Source: a virus
IMG/VR virus record: IMGVR_UViG_3300045135_003632
Span: 1-22,007 of that record
Reading direction: 5' to 3' (one strand)
DNA length: 22,007 bases
The notes under the pieces are model-generated. The model was not told the origin of the DNA, ran no database searches, and was given only the letters and a program-made list of their open reading frames with translations. The position numbers were made by a program, and so were the translations under genes. This document shows positions 14,241-21,327 of the stretch, piece by piece; position 1 is the first letter of the stretch; the number at the start of each line of letters is the position of its first letter.

Positions 14241-14290
14241 TTGACTCGTACGGCAAAACGCCGTACATACCCCCGAGAAGGAGATTAAGT
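14241..14290 (+). promoter_or_regulatory. tacAT promoter with a perfect palindromic operator in its spacer
   Basis: TTGACT (14241-14246) and TACATA (14264-14269) are 17 bp apart. Between them lies the perfect inverted repeat GTACGGC-AAAAC-GCCGTAC (14248-14266), which reaches into the -10 box. This is where a ribbon-helix-helix antitoxin would bind to repress. AAGGAG (14278-14283) is the ribosome binding site and fixes the tacA start at 14291. Confidence 0.75.
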
Positions 14291-14599
14291 ATGTTTGCCA
14301 TCGAAAAAGTCGCCCCAACCCCGGGCAAAATGGAAGCGCGCAAGGAGCTGCGCATGCACCGTGTCGACGAGGAGCGGATCCGCGCCGCAGCTGCAGCTAC
14401 GGGTTTGCAGGAAGCCGACTTTATCCGTCAGGCTGCGCTGCTGCGGGCACAGGAAGTCGAGCAGCGCATGTCACTCTCGATCCTGCCGCATGAAACCTTC
14501 GAAGCTTTCCGGAATGCCGTCGAAGCCCCTGGCAAAATGGTGCCTGGTCTGGCGCGTGCCGCTGAAGCGTCGAAGGGGCTACTGAAGGATGCCATCTGA
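14291..14599 (+). CDS. tacA: DUF1778-type (TacA-like) antitoxin
   Basis: A 102-residue protein whose central part (RMHRVDEERIRAAAAATG, QEADFIRQAALLRAQEVE) matches the ribbon-helix-helix N-terminal half of DUF1778 antitoxins. The C-terminal half (LPHETFEAFRNAVEAPGKMV) would wrap the toxin. The ATG at 14291 is fixed by AAGGAG 7 nt upstream; the frame is open further upstream but runs through the promoter. It overlaps the GNAT toxin gene by 11 nt. It neutralises the acetyltransferase and represses the shared promoter. Confidence 0.88.
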   Translation: MFAIEKVAPTPGKMEARKELRMHRVDEERIRAAAAATGLQEADFIRQAALLRAQEVEQRMSLSILPHETFEAFRNAVEAPGKMVPGLARAAEASKGLLKDAI

Positions 14600-15134
14600 C
14601 AGCCCGGCAAGAACAGCCGCTCTTTCCATCGCAAGATTCGAAAAGGCGCTGCATGATCGCAGCGCTTTTTCTTGCGGCTTTACCCCAATCGACAACTTCC
14701 TGAAGTCCTCGCTCTCGGATCAGATCAAGGGTGGGCTGGTAACAGCTTGGGTTGCGACATCGGGAGATGATCCTGCCGTCCTCGGCTTTTACACGCTGAG
14801 CGCGATGGCTGTGCGCCCCAGTGACGGCCCGACCAAGTGGCGACGGTCAGGTGTGCCCGATATTCCAGTGATTTATATTCGGGCCGTTGCCGTTCGTAAG
14901 GACATGCAAGGCAGAGGGCTGGGGACTGCCCTCTTACTGGATGCGATGAAGCGGAGCTTGTTGATTACTGAGCAGCTGGGTGCAGCGGCAATTGCGCTCG
15001 ATGTTCTTGAAGACCAGCACTTTGAGCAACGCCGGAAATTTTACATTGATCTTGGCTTCAGGCCGCTCGGAGATCCCGACAACCCTCGCCGTGTTTTCAT
15101 TCCCATGGCCGACGTCCGCGCGACCCTCGGTTAG
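14589..15134 (+). CDS. tacT: GNAT-family (TacT-like) toxin
   Basis: A 181-residue GNAT acetyltransferase. The acetyl-CoA-binding motif is clear (VAVRKDMQGRGLGTALLLDA, giving the Q-x-x-G-x-G pattern), with the conserved Tyr in RKFYIDLGFRPL near the C-terminus. An N-terminal ARFEKALHDRSAFSCG segment is typical of toxins paired with DUF1778 antitoxins. These enzymes acetylate the amino group of aminoacyl-tRNA and block translation. It looks full length and intact. It ends 12 bp before the convergent end of the DUF6441-like gene. Confidence 0.9.
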   Translation: MPSDSPARTAALSIARFEKALHDRSAFSCGFTPIDNFLKSSLSDQIKGGLVTAWVATSGDDPAVLGFYTLSAMAVRPSDGPTKWRRSGVPDIPVIYIRAVAVRKDMQGRGLGTALLLDAMKRSLLITEQLGAAAIALDVLEDQHFEQRRKFYIDLGFRPLGDPDNPRRVFIPMADVRATLG

Positions 15135-15146
15135 TCTTTGCGGGAT

Positions 15147-15773
15147 TCAGCGTCGGGTTTCCACCCAATGCGCCACGATCGCGCCTGGGATACCGTCCTG
15201 CGCGGCCTTGGCTGCACCATCTAGATCCAGCCGTTTGCGGAGCTTCACCTGGCGCACAAGCAGGAAGATTGGCACCGTGGTCAGCCCGCGCCCGGTCTTG
15301 GAGCGCGAGCCCACACCAAGCCCGCGGGCATTCAGCCGGCCTTCGGCCACCAGAAGACTTGGTCCGCTGCGGCGATAGATGAACCGGAGGCGCAATCCGC
15401 GCCGGCGCTCCCACTCCCCGGGGCTGATCCTGCCGCCGCTGGCTGACTTGCCGGCTGCCGCAGTTGGGATGGCCAGCCAAAACCCATCCTTTGAGCGAAT
15501 AAGGGGACCGGTATCATGCGCACCGACGATCACCGGCGCGTTGGACCAGACCAGAGCTGCCGCATTCAGGCTGGGCTGGCCCTTGGGATAGAGCTCCGAG
15601 CGGATTGTCCGCGACAGACGTGCCCCCAGACCGGCGCCTGTGATCTGGCCCCGCCAGGCGGTCTTGAGACTGCTGCCCGCCTTGCCAACAGCTTTCGTGA
15701 CGGCCTTTTCGCCGGTAGCGATCTCAGCGGCCATCATGGCACCGAGGTCACCGACGATGTCCATTCGGATCAT
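15147..15773 (-). CDS. DUF6441-like phage morphogenesis protein
   Basis: A 208-residue protein with several segments I recognise from a phage group usually listed as DUF6441 (from memory): RTIRSELYPKG, LVWSNAPVIVGAHDTGPLIR and KDGFWLAIPTAAAG. It is basic, with a helical N-terminus. It lies between the head-tail joiner and the tail terminator, the place of lambda Z or HK97 gp10-like connector and tail-completion proteins. GAGGAG precedes the ATG at 15773 by 7 nt. The tacAT island separates it from the tail terminator. Confidence 0.75.
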   Translation of the reverse strand: MIRMDIVGDLGAMMAAEIATGEKAVTKAVGKAGSSLKTAWRGQITGAGLGARLSRTIRSELYPKGQPSLNAAALVWSNAPVIVGAHDTGPLIRSKDGFWLAIPTAAAGKSASGGRISPGEWERRRGLRLRFIYRRSGPSLLVAEGRLNARGLGVGSRSKTGRGLTTVPIFLLVRQVKLRKRLDLDGAAKAAQDGIPGAIVAHWVETRR

Positions 15774-15788
15774 CGTATACTCCTCGCC

Positions 15789-16133
15789 TCACTGTTCCAG
15801 GTCGGCATGCGGGTCTGGCCACCAGAGCAGAAGCTCCACCGTCCAGACCAGGCGTTCCCGGTCCCTTTGTGGTGCGCCCTGGACGGTGAAGATCTCGCCC
15901 GCGATTTCGAACCGATCACCTGCCGCCAGATCGGGACAGTCGCTGATGCGCACATCAAGCACCACGCTGTCGCTCACCAGACGCGCCGCACCAAATTCGA
16001 CCATCCGGTCGGGGTTGCGGCGCACCACGCGGATCCCGCGCTCCACCCCGACGCCGGATTGCTGGTAAAGCGCCAGGGTGGAGAGGTTAGGGTCGCCGAA
16101 GAGCACGCCAAGCGCGTCCGCAAAGGCAGTCAT
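15789..16133 (-). CDS. Head-tail joining protein, lambda FII-like
   Basis: A 114-residue protein starting MTAFADALGVLFGDPNL. The second half is beta-rich (GDRFEIAGEIFTVQGAPQRD then VWTVELLLW), the pattern of small beta-barrel head-tail joiners such as gpFII. The start at 16133 shares a base with the capsid stop (TGATG); a longer open frame up to 16520 lies inside the capsid gene and is a shadow. By position after capsid E it would complete the head and provide the tail docking site. Confidence 0.72.
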   Translation of the reverse strand: MTAFADALGVLFGDPNLSTLALYQQSGVGVERGIRVVRRNPDRMVEFGAARLVSDSVVLDVRISDCPDLAAGDRFEIAGEIFTVQGAPQRDRERLVWTVELLLWWPDPHADLEQ

Positions 16134-17146
16134 CACGTCCGCTTGGCCGAGCGCAGAACCTGCGGCCGGGTGCAGATCGGCAGCGGGTTGCTTTCGATCT
16201 CGAGCCGCACCCATTCGTCTCGGTCGCGATCGGGGATCATGCGCGCATAGAGCGGCAAGCCGAGGGTGTTCACCGTCTCGAACGTGTCTGCCGGGGCGTA
16301 GTAGATCTCGAAGAGCCCCTCGACACCTTCGGGGTAAAAATAGGCTTTGTCGGTCGGCACGCCGAAGCCAAGCCCACCCCGATAGCGGCGGAAGGTGATG
16401 CCGCCGAAGCTGACTTCTTCGCCGACACGGCCGCGCAGATCTGCCGCCGCGGCGGTATTCAGATATGTCTCGCGCACCTCCTTGTGCGCCACCAGATCGG
16501 CAAAGAAAGCCGAGCCGCATTCGGCGCGCAGCTGCACCTGACCAGCAGCAAGCCCGCCCAGACTGTCCTCAACGCTTTCGATCATTGCCTGGCAGCGCTT
16601 GCGCAGGGCGCCAGAGGCGGGAGACTGGTTGTCGAGATCGAAATCCACCTCCGCCGCCGGCGTAATGCCGAACTCGATGTAGTAGTTGATGACCGTCGCC
16701 CCGTCCTTCGGGTCCTTCACCACACCCTGAATGCCGTTGAAGAGGTGGAATTCGAAGGTCGCCTCGGCATCGTTGCGCAGGCGGCCCATCTTGCGGGCAA
16801 CCTCGGCCTGCACCTGCTGGGTCGCAGTCTCAGAGCCGAAGTCGCGGATCCCTTGGATCTCGGAAGCCCAGAGCACATCCTGCTTCTTGAACTGCCGGCA
16901 GACAAAGGCGCGCATGTCACGCCGTTCGGGGACCTGTTGCTCATAGGCCGAGCCACGTTCCGAGAAAGGGATCAGCGACAGCGTGCCATCGCGGCTTTCG
17001 ATCATCACGGTGCGCTGGCGAACGCCACGCGCGCCAAAGAGACCGGAGCCCGACAGGATTGCCGGTTTGAAGGGGATGTTTTCCAAAGCCCGGGTGAGTT
17101 CGATGATGCTGAAGGCGTCGCCCTCGAAGATGTCCATGCTGGCCAT
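16133..17146 (-). CDS. Major capsid protein, lambda E family
   Basis: A 337-residue protein, nearly the length of lambda gpE (341 residues). Recognisable segments include the N-terminal MDIFEGDAFSIIELTRALE, the RRDMRAFVCRQFKKQD stretch, and the near-C-terminal TDKAYFYPEGVEGLFEIYYA, all typical of this HK97-fold family. AGGAGG lies 8 nt before the ATG at 17146. It forms the icosahedral shell and is bound outside by the D-type decoration protein encoded just upstream. Confidence 0.93.
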   Translation of the reverse strand: MASMDIFEGDAFSIIELTRALENIPFKPAILSGSGLFGARGVRQRTVMIESRDGTLSLIPFSERGSAYEQQVPERRDMRAFVCRQFKKQDVLWASEIQGIRDFGSETATQQVQAEVARKMGRLRNDAEATFEFHLFNGIQGVVKDPKDGATVINYYIEFGITPAAEVDFDLDNQSPASGALRKRCQAMIESVEDSLGGLAAGQVQLRAECGSAFFADLVAHKEVRETYLNTAAAADLRGRVGEEVSFGGITFRRYRGGLGFGVPTDKAYFYPEGVEGLFEIYYAPADTFETVNTLGLPLYARMIPDRDRDEWVRLEIESNPLPICTRPQVLRSAKRT

Positions 17147-17191
17147 TGCGCCAACCTCCTGAATGTCGATGAAACGGATGCGCGCCGGGGC

Positions 17192-17563
17192 TCAGCGCAG
17201 GATGATGCCGAGCGCGGCCAAGGCCGTGGTGGCCGCGGTGATCTGGACCTCGGTCGCGCCCTCGGGCCAGACGATCTCGTGGCGGTTGACGATGGCGGGG
17301 CCGCGCAGGATCACGACGCCGGGCGCATCGGCATCCGTGGCATCCACAGCGGCCCAAAGGATGCCGGCGGCATTCTGGCTGCCATTCGAAGCACCCGGGG
17401 TCAGCACGGTGTATTTGCCGCCCGTGGTGATCTTGCCCAGAACCGTGCCGGGCGCGAGCTTGCCCGCGCCAGAGGCGATGGTGACGGTTTCGCGGGTGTA
17501 ATCGCGCAGCACTTCCCAGACGAGAAAGCCGCCTGCGTGTTTGCCTTCGGTGAGCGTGGTCAT
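17192..17563 (-). CDS. Head decoration protein, lambda D family
   Basis: A 123-residue protein slightly longer than lambda D (110 residues). It has the expected features: GTVLGKITTGGKYTVLTP near the middle, NAAGILWAAVDATDAD, and VVILRGPAIVNRHEIVWPEG. Trimers of this protein sit on the three-fold axes of the mature capsid and stabilise it after DNA filling. The gene lies between the protease and the capsid gene in the lambda order (C, D, E), and its start is 6 bp from the protease stop. Confidence 0.9.
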   Translation of the reverse strand: MTTLTEGKHAGGFLVWEVLRDYTRETVTIASGAGKLAPGTVLGKITTGGKYTVLTPGASNGSQNAAGILWAAVDATDADAPGVVILRGPAIVNRHEIVWPEGATEVQITAATTALAALGIILR

Positions 17564-17569
17564 GGAGGC

Positions 17570-17944
17570 TTATCCTTTCGTCTTGAAGGTGCGGGCGATC
17601 ACATCGCCCCAGGGATTTGTGGTGGCCGCGCGCCCGGGCTGGGCATGGGCGGCGATGATGATGTCAGGGACGTTCTCTGCCTTCGCCGCGAGAAGACGGG
17701 TGCGGACCTCATCGAGGCTCGCGTCCTCTTCCAGAAAGCGTCCGGCCATTTGTGGCTGGCCGGCAAGGCGGCAGAGGTCGATCACGGCCCGCGCATGGGC
17801 GATGGCCTCGGCGCGAATGGCATTGGCCTCAGGAGCAGTGTTGGTGGCTGCAACACTGCTCTCAAAGGGAACGGAGGGGTGGGTGTTTCCGTCGGGAACA
17901 CCCACATCTTGCCCAAGCGGCGCCGATGGATCCTCTGCTGGCAT
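17570..17944 (-). CDS. Possible nested scaffold gene (lambda Nu3 type) inside the protease gene
   Basis: An in-frame ATG at 17944 would start a 124-residue product made only of the protease C-terminus (starting MPAEDPSAPLGQ). AGGGG lies 9 nt upstream. In lambda, the scaffold Nu3 (about 130 residues) is made from an in-frame internal start in the C gene, and no separate scaffold gene exists in this operon. The fit in length, frame and position is suggestive, but no experiment or homology was available to confirm it. Confidence 0.4.
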   Translation of the reverse strand: MPAEDPSAPLGQDVGVPDGNTHPSVPFESSVAATNTAPEANAIRAEAIAHARAVIDLCRLAGQPQMAGRFLEEDASLDEVRTRLLAAKAENVPDIIIAAHAQPGRAATTNPWGDVIARTFKTKG

Positions 17945-18661
17945 GGTGATGTCCCCTGAGGGGATGTTGTCTTTCCCAACATCACTTTCGGGCACCGCAG
18001 GCGGCGTTGCCTCCGTAGGCTGATCCGGATCGCCCTCAAAACCGTTGGGGGCGCCAACGGTTTCCGCGACGGCCTCAAGCAGCGACGGCGGCGCATTGCG
18101 GAACCGGCCGATGTCGAAGCTGGCAGCAATACGCACCGGCTCCGCCATCCGCGTCGCAAAACCCGCCGCGAGCGCGTCCTGCGCATCAAACCATGTCTCG
18201 GCCGTCATCAGCGCCGCGATCTCTTCCTCGGAGCGTCCGGACCGGGCCGCGTAGCCGCGGATCATGCTGCCCGCGATCTTGTCCATGGTGTCGGCCATCT
18301 CGCGCATATCGGCGGCCGTGCCCATGACCAAGCCGCTCGGATCATGGATCATCAGAAAGGCGTTCTCGGGCATGACGATCTCGTCGCCTGCCATGGCGAT
18401 GTAGCTCGCAGCCGAGGCCGCGATGCCATCGATCCAGACGGTGATCGTGCCCGAGTGCCGCTGCAGAGCGTTGAAGATGGCTACGGCGTCAAAGACCGAG
18501 CCGCCCGGGCTGTTGAGGCGCAGGTCAATCGCCGCATCGTCGGGCAGCGCGCCCAGTTCGGCCAAAAACCCCTTCGCGCTGACGCCATAGGCGCCGATTT
18601 CGTCATAGATCAGCACTTCCGCCCCGGAGGCCCGGGCGCGGATTTCGTACCAGCTTTTCAT
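17570..18661 (-). CDS. ClpP-like prohead protease with scaffold-like C-terminus (lambda C type)
   Basis: A 363-residue protein. Residues 1-190 form a ClpP/S49-type serine protease: LRLNSPGGSVFDAVAIF, then DGIAASAASYIAMAGD with the likely nucleophile Ser83, and AFLMIHDPSG with His106. Residues ~195-280 are a Pro/Asp/Thr-rich linker carrying four DNA palindromes. Residues ~280-363 are helical (AEAIAHARAVIDLCRLAG), resembling a scaffold or maturation tail. In lambda, C cuts the scaffold and portal during head maturation. AGGAG lies just before ATG 18661, which is preferred over the upstream in-frame ATG at 18727 that lies within the portal gene. The portal stop is 4 bp upstream. Confidence 0.9.
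   Translation of the reverse strand: MKSWYEIRARASGAEVLIYDEIGAYGVSAKGFLAELGALPDDAAIDLRLNSPGGSVFDAVAIFNALQRHSGTITVWIDGIAASAASYIAMAGDEIVMPENAFLMIHDPSGLVMGTAADMREMADTMDKIAGSMIRGYAARSGRSEEEIAALMTAETWFDAQDALAAGFATRMAEPVRIAASFDIGRFRNAPPSLLEAVAETVGAPNGFEGDPDQPTEATPPAVPESDVGKDNIPSGDITMPAEDPSAPLGQDVGVPDGNTHPSVPFESSVAATNTAPEANAIRAEAIAHARAVIDLCRLAGQPQMAGRFLEEDASLDEVRTRLLAAKAENVPDIIIAAHAQPGRAATTNPWGDVIARTFKTKG
17833..18063. repeat. Four inverted repeats in the protease-scaffold linker
   Basis: Four perfect inverted repeats occur within 231 bp: 17833-17861 (11-bp arms, 7-nt loop), 17879-17905 (9-bp arms, 9-nt loop), 17963-17983 (7-bp arms, 7-nt loop) and 18039-18063 (10-bp arms, 5-nt loop). On the minus strand each arm ends at the loop with GTT(G) and resumes with (C)AAC. 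Arm sequences differ between units but always pair. They code ETVGAPNGF, SDVGKDNIP, DVGVPDGNTH and SSVAATNTA. Confidence 0.8.
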
Positions 18662-18665
18662 CAGA

Positions 18666-20186
18666 TCACTCCTGTGGATTGGCGCGGTCGGGCGCCGCCG
18701 GGTTGTCGCTATTGCCGTCCTCGGCACCGTCGCTGGGTTCCGGCCGTCGCGCCGGTGTCGCCCGCGCGCCCTGCGTCTCGCCTGGGCTGGCGCGATAGGT
18801 CAGACCCAAGTCTGCTGCCCGTTTGGCGTCGGATGCATTCTCGCGATCGACCTCTTCGATGTCGTAGCCGGTGGCCTCAACGACCTTGCGTCGCGACGTC
18901 AGCCCCGCCTCCATCGCCAGCACCTGCGCCTGGATGTCCTTCAAGGGATCGACCCAATCCCAGCGGGGCGGGATCCATTGCACAGGACGCGCGATGATCG
19001 GATCTGCTTCCAGCGCGCCCGAGAGCACGGCCGTCTCCAGCCAGCGCCGCCAGATGGGGCGGCACAGCTGGTGTGCCATGACACCGTGCTGCAGCTGACC
19101 GATGCGGCGGCGGAACTCGACGAGTTCGGCGCGGAGGCTGGAATAGTTCGCTTGGCGCACATCGCCCGTCACGAGGTGATAGGGCAGCCCCAACGAGGCT
19201 GAGACGGCGAGCAGCGTGCGGTACTGGAACGCCTCGTAGCCGCCACCGACGTCAGCGGGGCTCGAGAACTTCACATCCTCGCCCGGCAGCAGCACCTGCA
19301 TCGTGCCCGGCTCGAGGCTGGCGATGGCCGCCCCGTCCAAATCGGCGGCCCCTTCGCCCATAATCGGGTCTTCGGGGGCGGTCTTAGTGATGAAGCCCGC
19401 GAACATCGCCGCGGTCTTTTTGCGGTCGAGCTCGGCGTCGTCGTACTGATCGAGCAGGAAGAGCCGCACCATCGCAGGCGCCACATGTGGCAGGCCGCGG
19501 ATCTGACCCGCATCAATCGGCCGGTAGATGTGCAAGACTTCCTCGGCCGGCACGCGAACCGTGTCGGGAACGGCAATGCGCTGGTCGGTGCTGTCGCCTG
19601 GATGGCGGCGGCGGAAGTGATAGGCCACCCTCCGACCGATCAGGTCGAACTCAATCCCGCATCGGATGCGGTTCCCGTTCGGGTCCGTCTCGGTTTTCTC
19701 GAAGGGCAGCATCTCCGACTGAAGAAGTTGCAATTGTAGCGGCACCAGCAGTCCATCTTCCGCGCGACGCGGGCGCAAGCGCACGAAGCATTCGCCAGCG
19801 ACAAACATCTCGCGGGCGACCATGGCTTGCAGGCCGTAGAAATCGGTCAGCCCATCGGCATCCGCCTCGTCCGTCCAGGCGAGCCAGAGCTTCTGGACCT
19901 GGTCGCGGAGCGCGGCGTCTGTGATCAGCGAGGATGGTTTGATCCCGTCGCCAACAAGGTTGGCCGCAAAGGCCTCGCAGGCATTTGCGGCATAGCCGTT
20001 GGTCACCACCAATTCGCGTGACCGCGCCAACAGTCGCGGGCCGCCGGAGGCGACCAGCGCGTTGATGTTCTCCAGAGGCGGGTTCCAGCCGCGCAAGCGG
20101 CGCTTAGCCATCGCCCCTTCGAGACGCGCACGCACGGCCTCAGGGCCGCCAGTGGCCCGGCGGCGGAACAAGTCGAACATCCCCAT
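18666..20186 (-). CDS. Portal protein, lambda B type
   Basis: A 506-residue protein close to lambda B (533 residues). The N-terminal part shows the family pattern (ARSRELVVTNGYAANACEAF then LVGDGIKPSS), and the body includes LHIYRPIDAGQIRGLPHVAP and SLGLPYHLVTGDVRQANYSS, characteristic of Phage_portal_2 proteins. The C-terminal ~50 residues are Pro/Ala/Asp-rich and probably disordered. AAGGGG lies 8 nt before the ATG at 20186. The twelve-subunit ring is the entry and exit gate for DNA in the head. It is flanked by gpW and the protease as in lambda. Confidence 0.93.
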   Translation of the reverse strand: MGMFDLFRRRATGGPEAVRARLEGAMAKRRLRGWNPPLENINALVASGGPRLLARSRELVVTNGYAANACEAFAANLVGDGIKPSSLITDAALRDQVQKLWLAWTDEADADGLTDFYGLQAMVAREMFVAGECFVRLRPRRAEDGLLVPLQLQLLQSEMLPFEKTETDPNGNRIRCGIEFDLIGRRVAYHFRRRHPGDSTDQRIAVPDTVRVPAEEVLHIYRPIDAGQIRGLPHVAPAMVRLFLLDQYDDAELDRKKTAAMFAGFITKTAPEDPIMGEGAADLDGAAIASLEPGTMQVLLPGEDVKFSSPADVGGGYEAFQYRTLLAVSASLGLPYHLVTGDVRQANYSSLRAELVEFRRRIGQLQHGVMAHQLCRPIWRRWLETAVLSGALEADPIIARPVQWIPPRWDWVDPLKDIQAQVLAMEAGLTSRRKVVEATGYDIEEVDRENASDAKRAADLGLTYRASPGETQGARATPARRPEPSDGAEDGNSDNPAAPDRANPQE

Positions 20187-20190
20187 GCGT

Positions 20191-20418
20191 TCAGAGCCCC
20201 TTGGCCGTAGTCACGCGCACCTGCCGGACAATGCGCCGACCCTCTGCCGCAGCGATCTCGCGGTCCAGCGCCTCGATGGCGCGGTCGATCTCGGCGACGC
20301 TGCGATAGTCCACTGTCTTTCCGTCGTAGCTGACGCGCGCCACACCCGAGGCGCGCTGCGAGGTCAGGGCCTCCCGGCGGAGTTTCAGTGTCGCCAGATC
20401 CGCCATGCCCAAACTCAT
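20191..20418 (-). CDS. Head completion protein, gpW family
   Basis: A 75-residue protein, similar in length to lambda W (68 residues). It shows the small alpha/beta gpW pattern: an N-terminal helix (DLATLKLRREALTSQ), a short hairpin (ARVSYDGKTVDYRSV) and a second helix (EIDRAIEALDREIAAAEG). gpW attaches after DNA packaging and makes the platform for FII. Its start overlaps the terminase stop (ATGA at 20418-20415), and the portal follows after 4 bp, exactly the lambda order A-W-B. Confidence 0.88.
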   Translation of the reverse strand: MSLGMADLATLKLRREALTSQRASGVARVSYDGKTVDYRSVAEIDRAIEALDREIAAAEGRRIVRQVRVTTAKGL

Positions 20419-21080
20419 CCCATGTATGTTGACCGCGCAACGCGGCGCACCTGTGCCCTGCGTAGAGATTGCGTGCCTCCGGTAGAGGCGGCGCCCTTGG
20501 CTTCAGCGACCGCAAACTGCGCCGCGAGTTCTTCCCACCGCGCATCTGACCAGCGATCAGCTCCGAGGATCCAAGCGGCCGCGCGAGCATAAACCCGGCA
20601 ATCGAGTGCCTCGTTGCGTTCCCGCAGCTTTTGCCATTCGAGCTTAGCAAACCCACGCTTGTTCTTGACCGTGACCAACTGCTCGGCCGTCAGCTGCTTC
20701 AGCCATTCGGCATCGATCCAGCCCGGCAGATGAAGAAAGCCGGGAGGGAACCGCTCCCCATCCACCGGGCTAGGTTTCGGCGGGCTTACGCCGCCCCACT
20801 GGGGCGACGGTCCCGCCTCATCCGGTGGATCAAGCCGCAGGAACCGATAGGTCTCGGCCTTGAAGGTCGATGTCGCCACCGTCCAAAGCCGCGCACCCCG
20901 GCGCAGGCGTTTGCCGCCGATCGTGGCATCGACATAAGTCGGCCCAGTCACCGGGCTCGCGCGGTTGAAGCCCTCAAGGCCTTTGATCGGCGCGACCTGT
21001 CCAAAGCCCACCTGTCGCGCCCAGGCATAGACGGCGCTGGTCTCATAGCCCGTATCGATCGCGAGCCGCGCAATTGTCAT
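20415..21080 (-). pseudogene. Terminase large subunit (GpA type), C-terminal remnant
   Basis: The 221 residues from the ATG at 21080 match the C-terminal nuclease half of GpA-type terminases: RLAIDTGYETSAVYAWARQ with the nuclease Asp, APIKGLEGFNRASPV, PPGFLHLPGWIDAEWLKQLT, FAKLEWQKLRERNEALDCRVY and ARAAAWILGADRW. A normal GpA has ~600-700 residues; the N-terminal ATPase region (Walker A and B) is absent. Upstream of ~21080 the same frame stays open to 21383 but encodes unrelated sequence opposite plus-strand genes. The gene is therefore truncated at its 5' end by a rearrangement. The remnant cannot power packaging. Its nuclease part may be expressed or simply decaying. Confidence 0.85.
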
Positions 21081-21095
21081 CGATGTGCCGCTCGC

Positions 21096-21317
21096 ATGAC
21101 CATGGCTATCACCACCATCCGCATCGCTCACGCTGCCCTGCCGGAGCATCTCGACTGCTCGCGCCCCGATACCGTCGCCGCAGCCATAGAAGCCGCGCTG
21201 CGCGAAGAGGGCATCACCGCCGACGCCTCCGACGTGATCTCGCACATCAAAATCGAACTTCCGACTACCCAGCTCGCCGCTGCCAGCACCCTGCTCGCCA
21301 GCCTCCAGCTGATTTGA
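21096..21317 (+). CDS. Small hypothetical protein of the accessory block
   Basis: A 73-residue protein (MTMAITTIRIAH; alternative start at 21102 gives 71 residues) with an Ala-rich helical middle (DTVAAAIEAALREEGI) and a Leu/Ala-rich end. It has no membrane segment and no motif I can name. It is the first gene after the terminase break and is followed after 10 bp by the next plus-strand gene. No clear ribosome binding site precedes either start, perhaps because the upstream control region was lost at the junction. Confidence 0.55.
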   Translation: MTMAITTIRIAHAALPEHLDCSRPDTVAAAIEAALREEGITADASDVISHIKIELPTTQLAAASTLLASLQLI

Positions 21318-21327
21318 GGGGGCCAAG

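Noticed and set aside
15789-16520. Long 243-codon version of the head-tail joiner
   Set aside because: The extra N-terminal part is Arg-rich shadow sequence inside the capsid gene; the ATG at 16133 overlaps the capsid stop and gives a normal-sized joiner.
16484-17959. A 491-codon plus-strand frame opposite capsid, decoration and protease genes
   Set aside because: It crosses three firmly identified genes on the other strand and shows no family resemblance; high GC keeps the antisense frame open.
157-21080. Gene transfer agent rather than prophage
   Set aside because: Some tail proteins resemble GTA-linked families, but the head module is lambda-type (gpW, portal B, C protease, D, E) and not the HK97-type GTA capsid set; a spanin/endolysin lysis cassette is also present.
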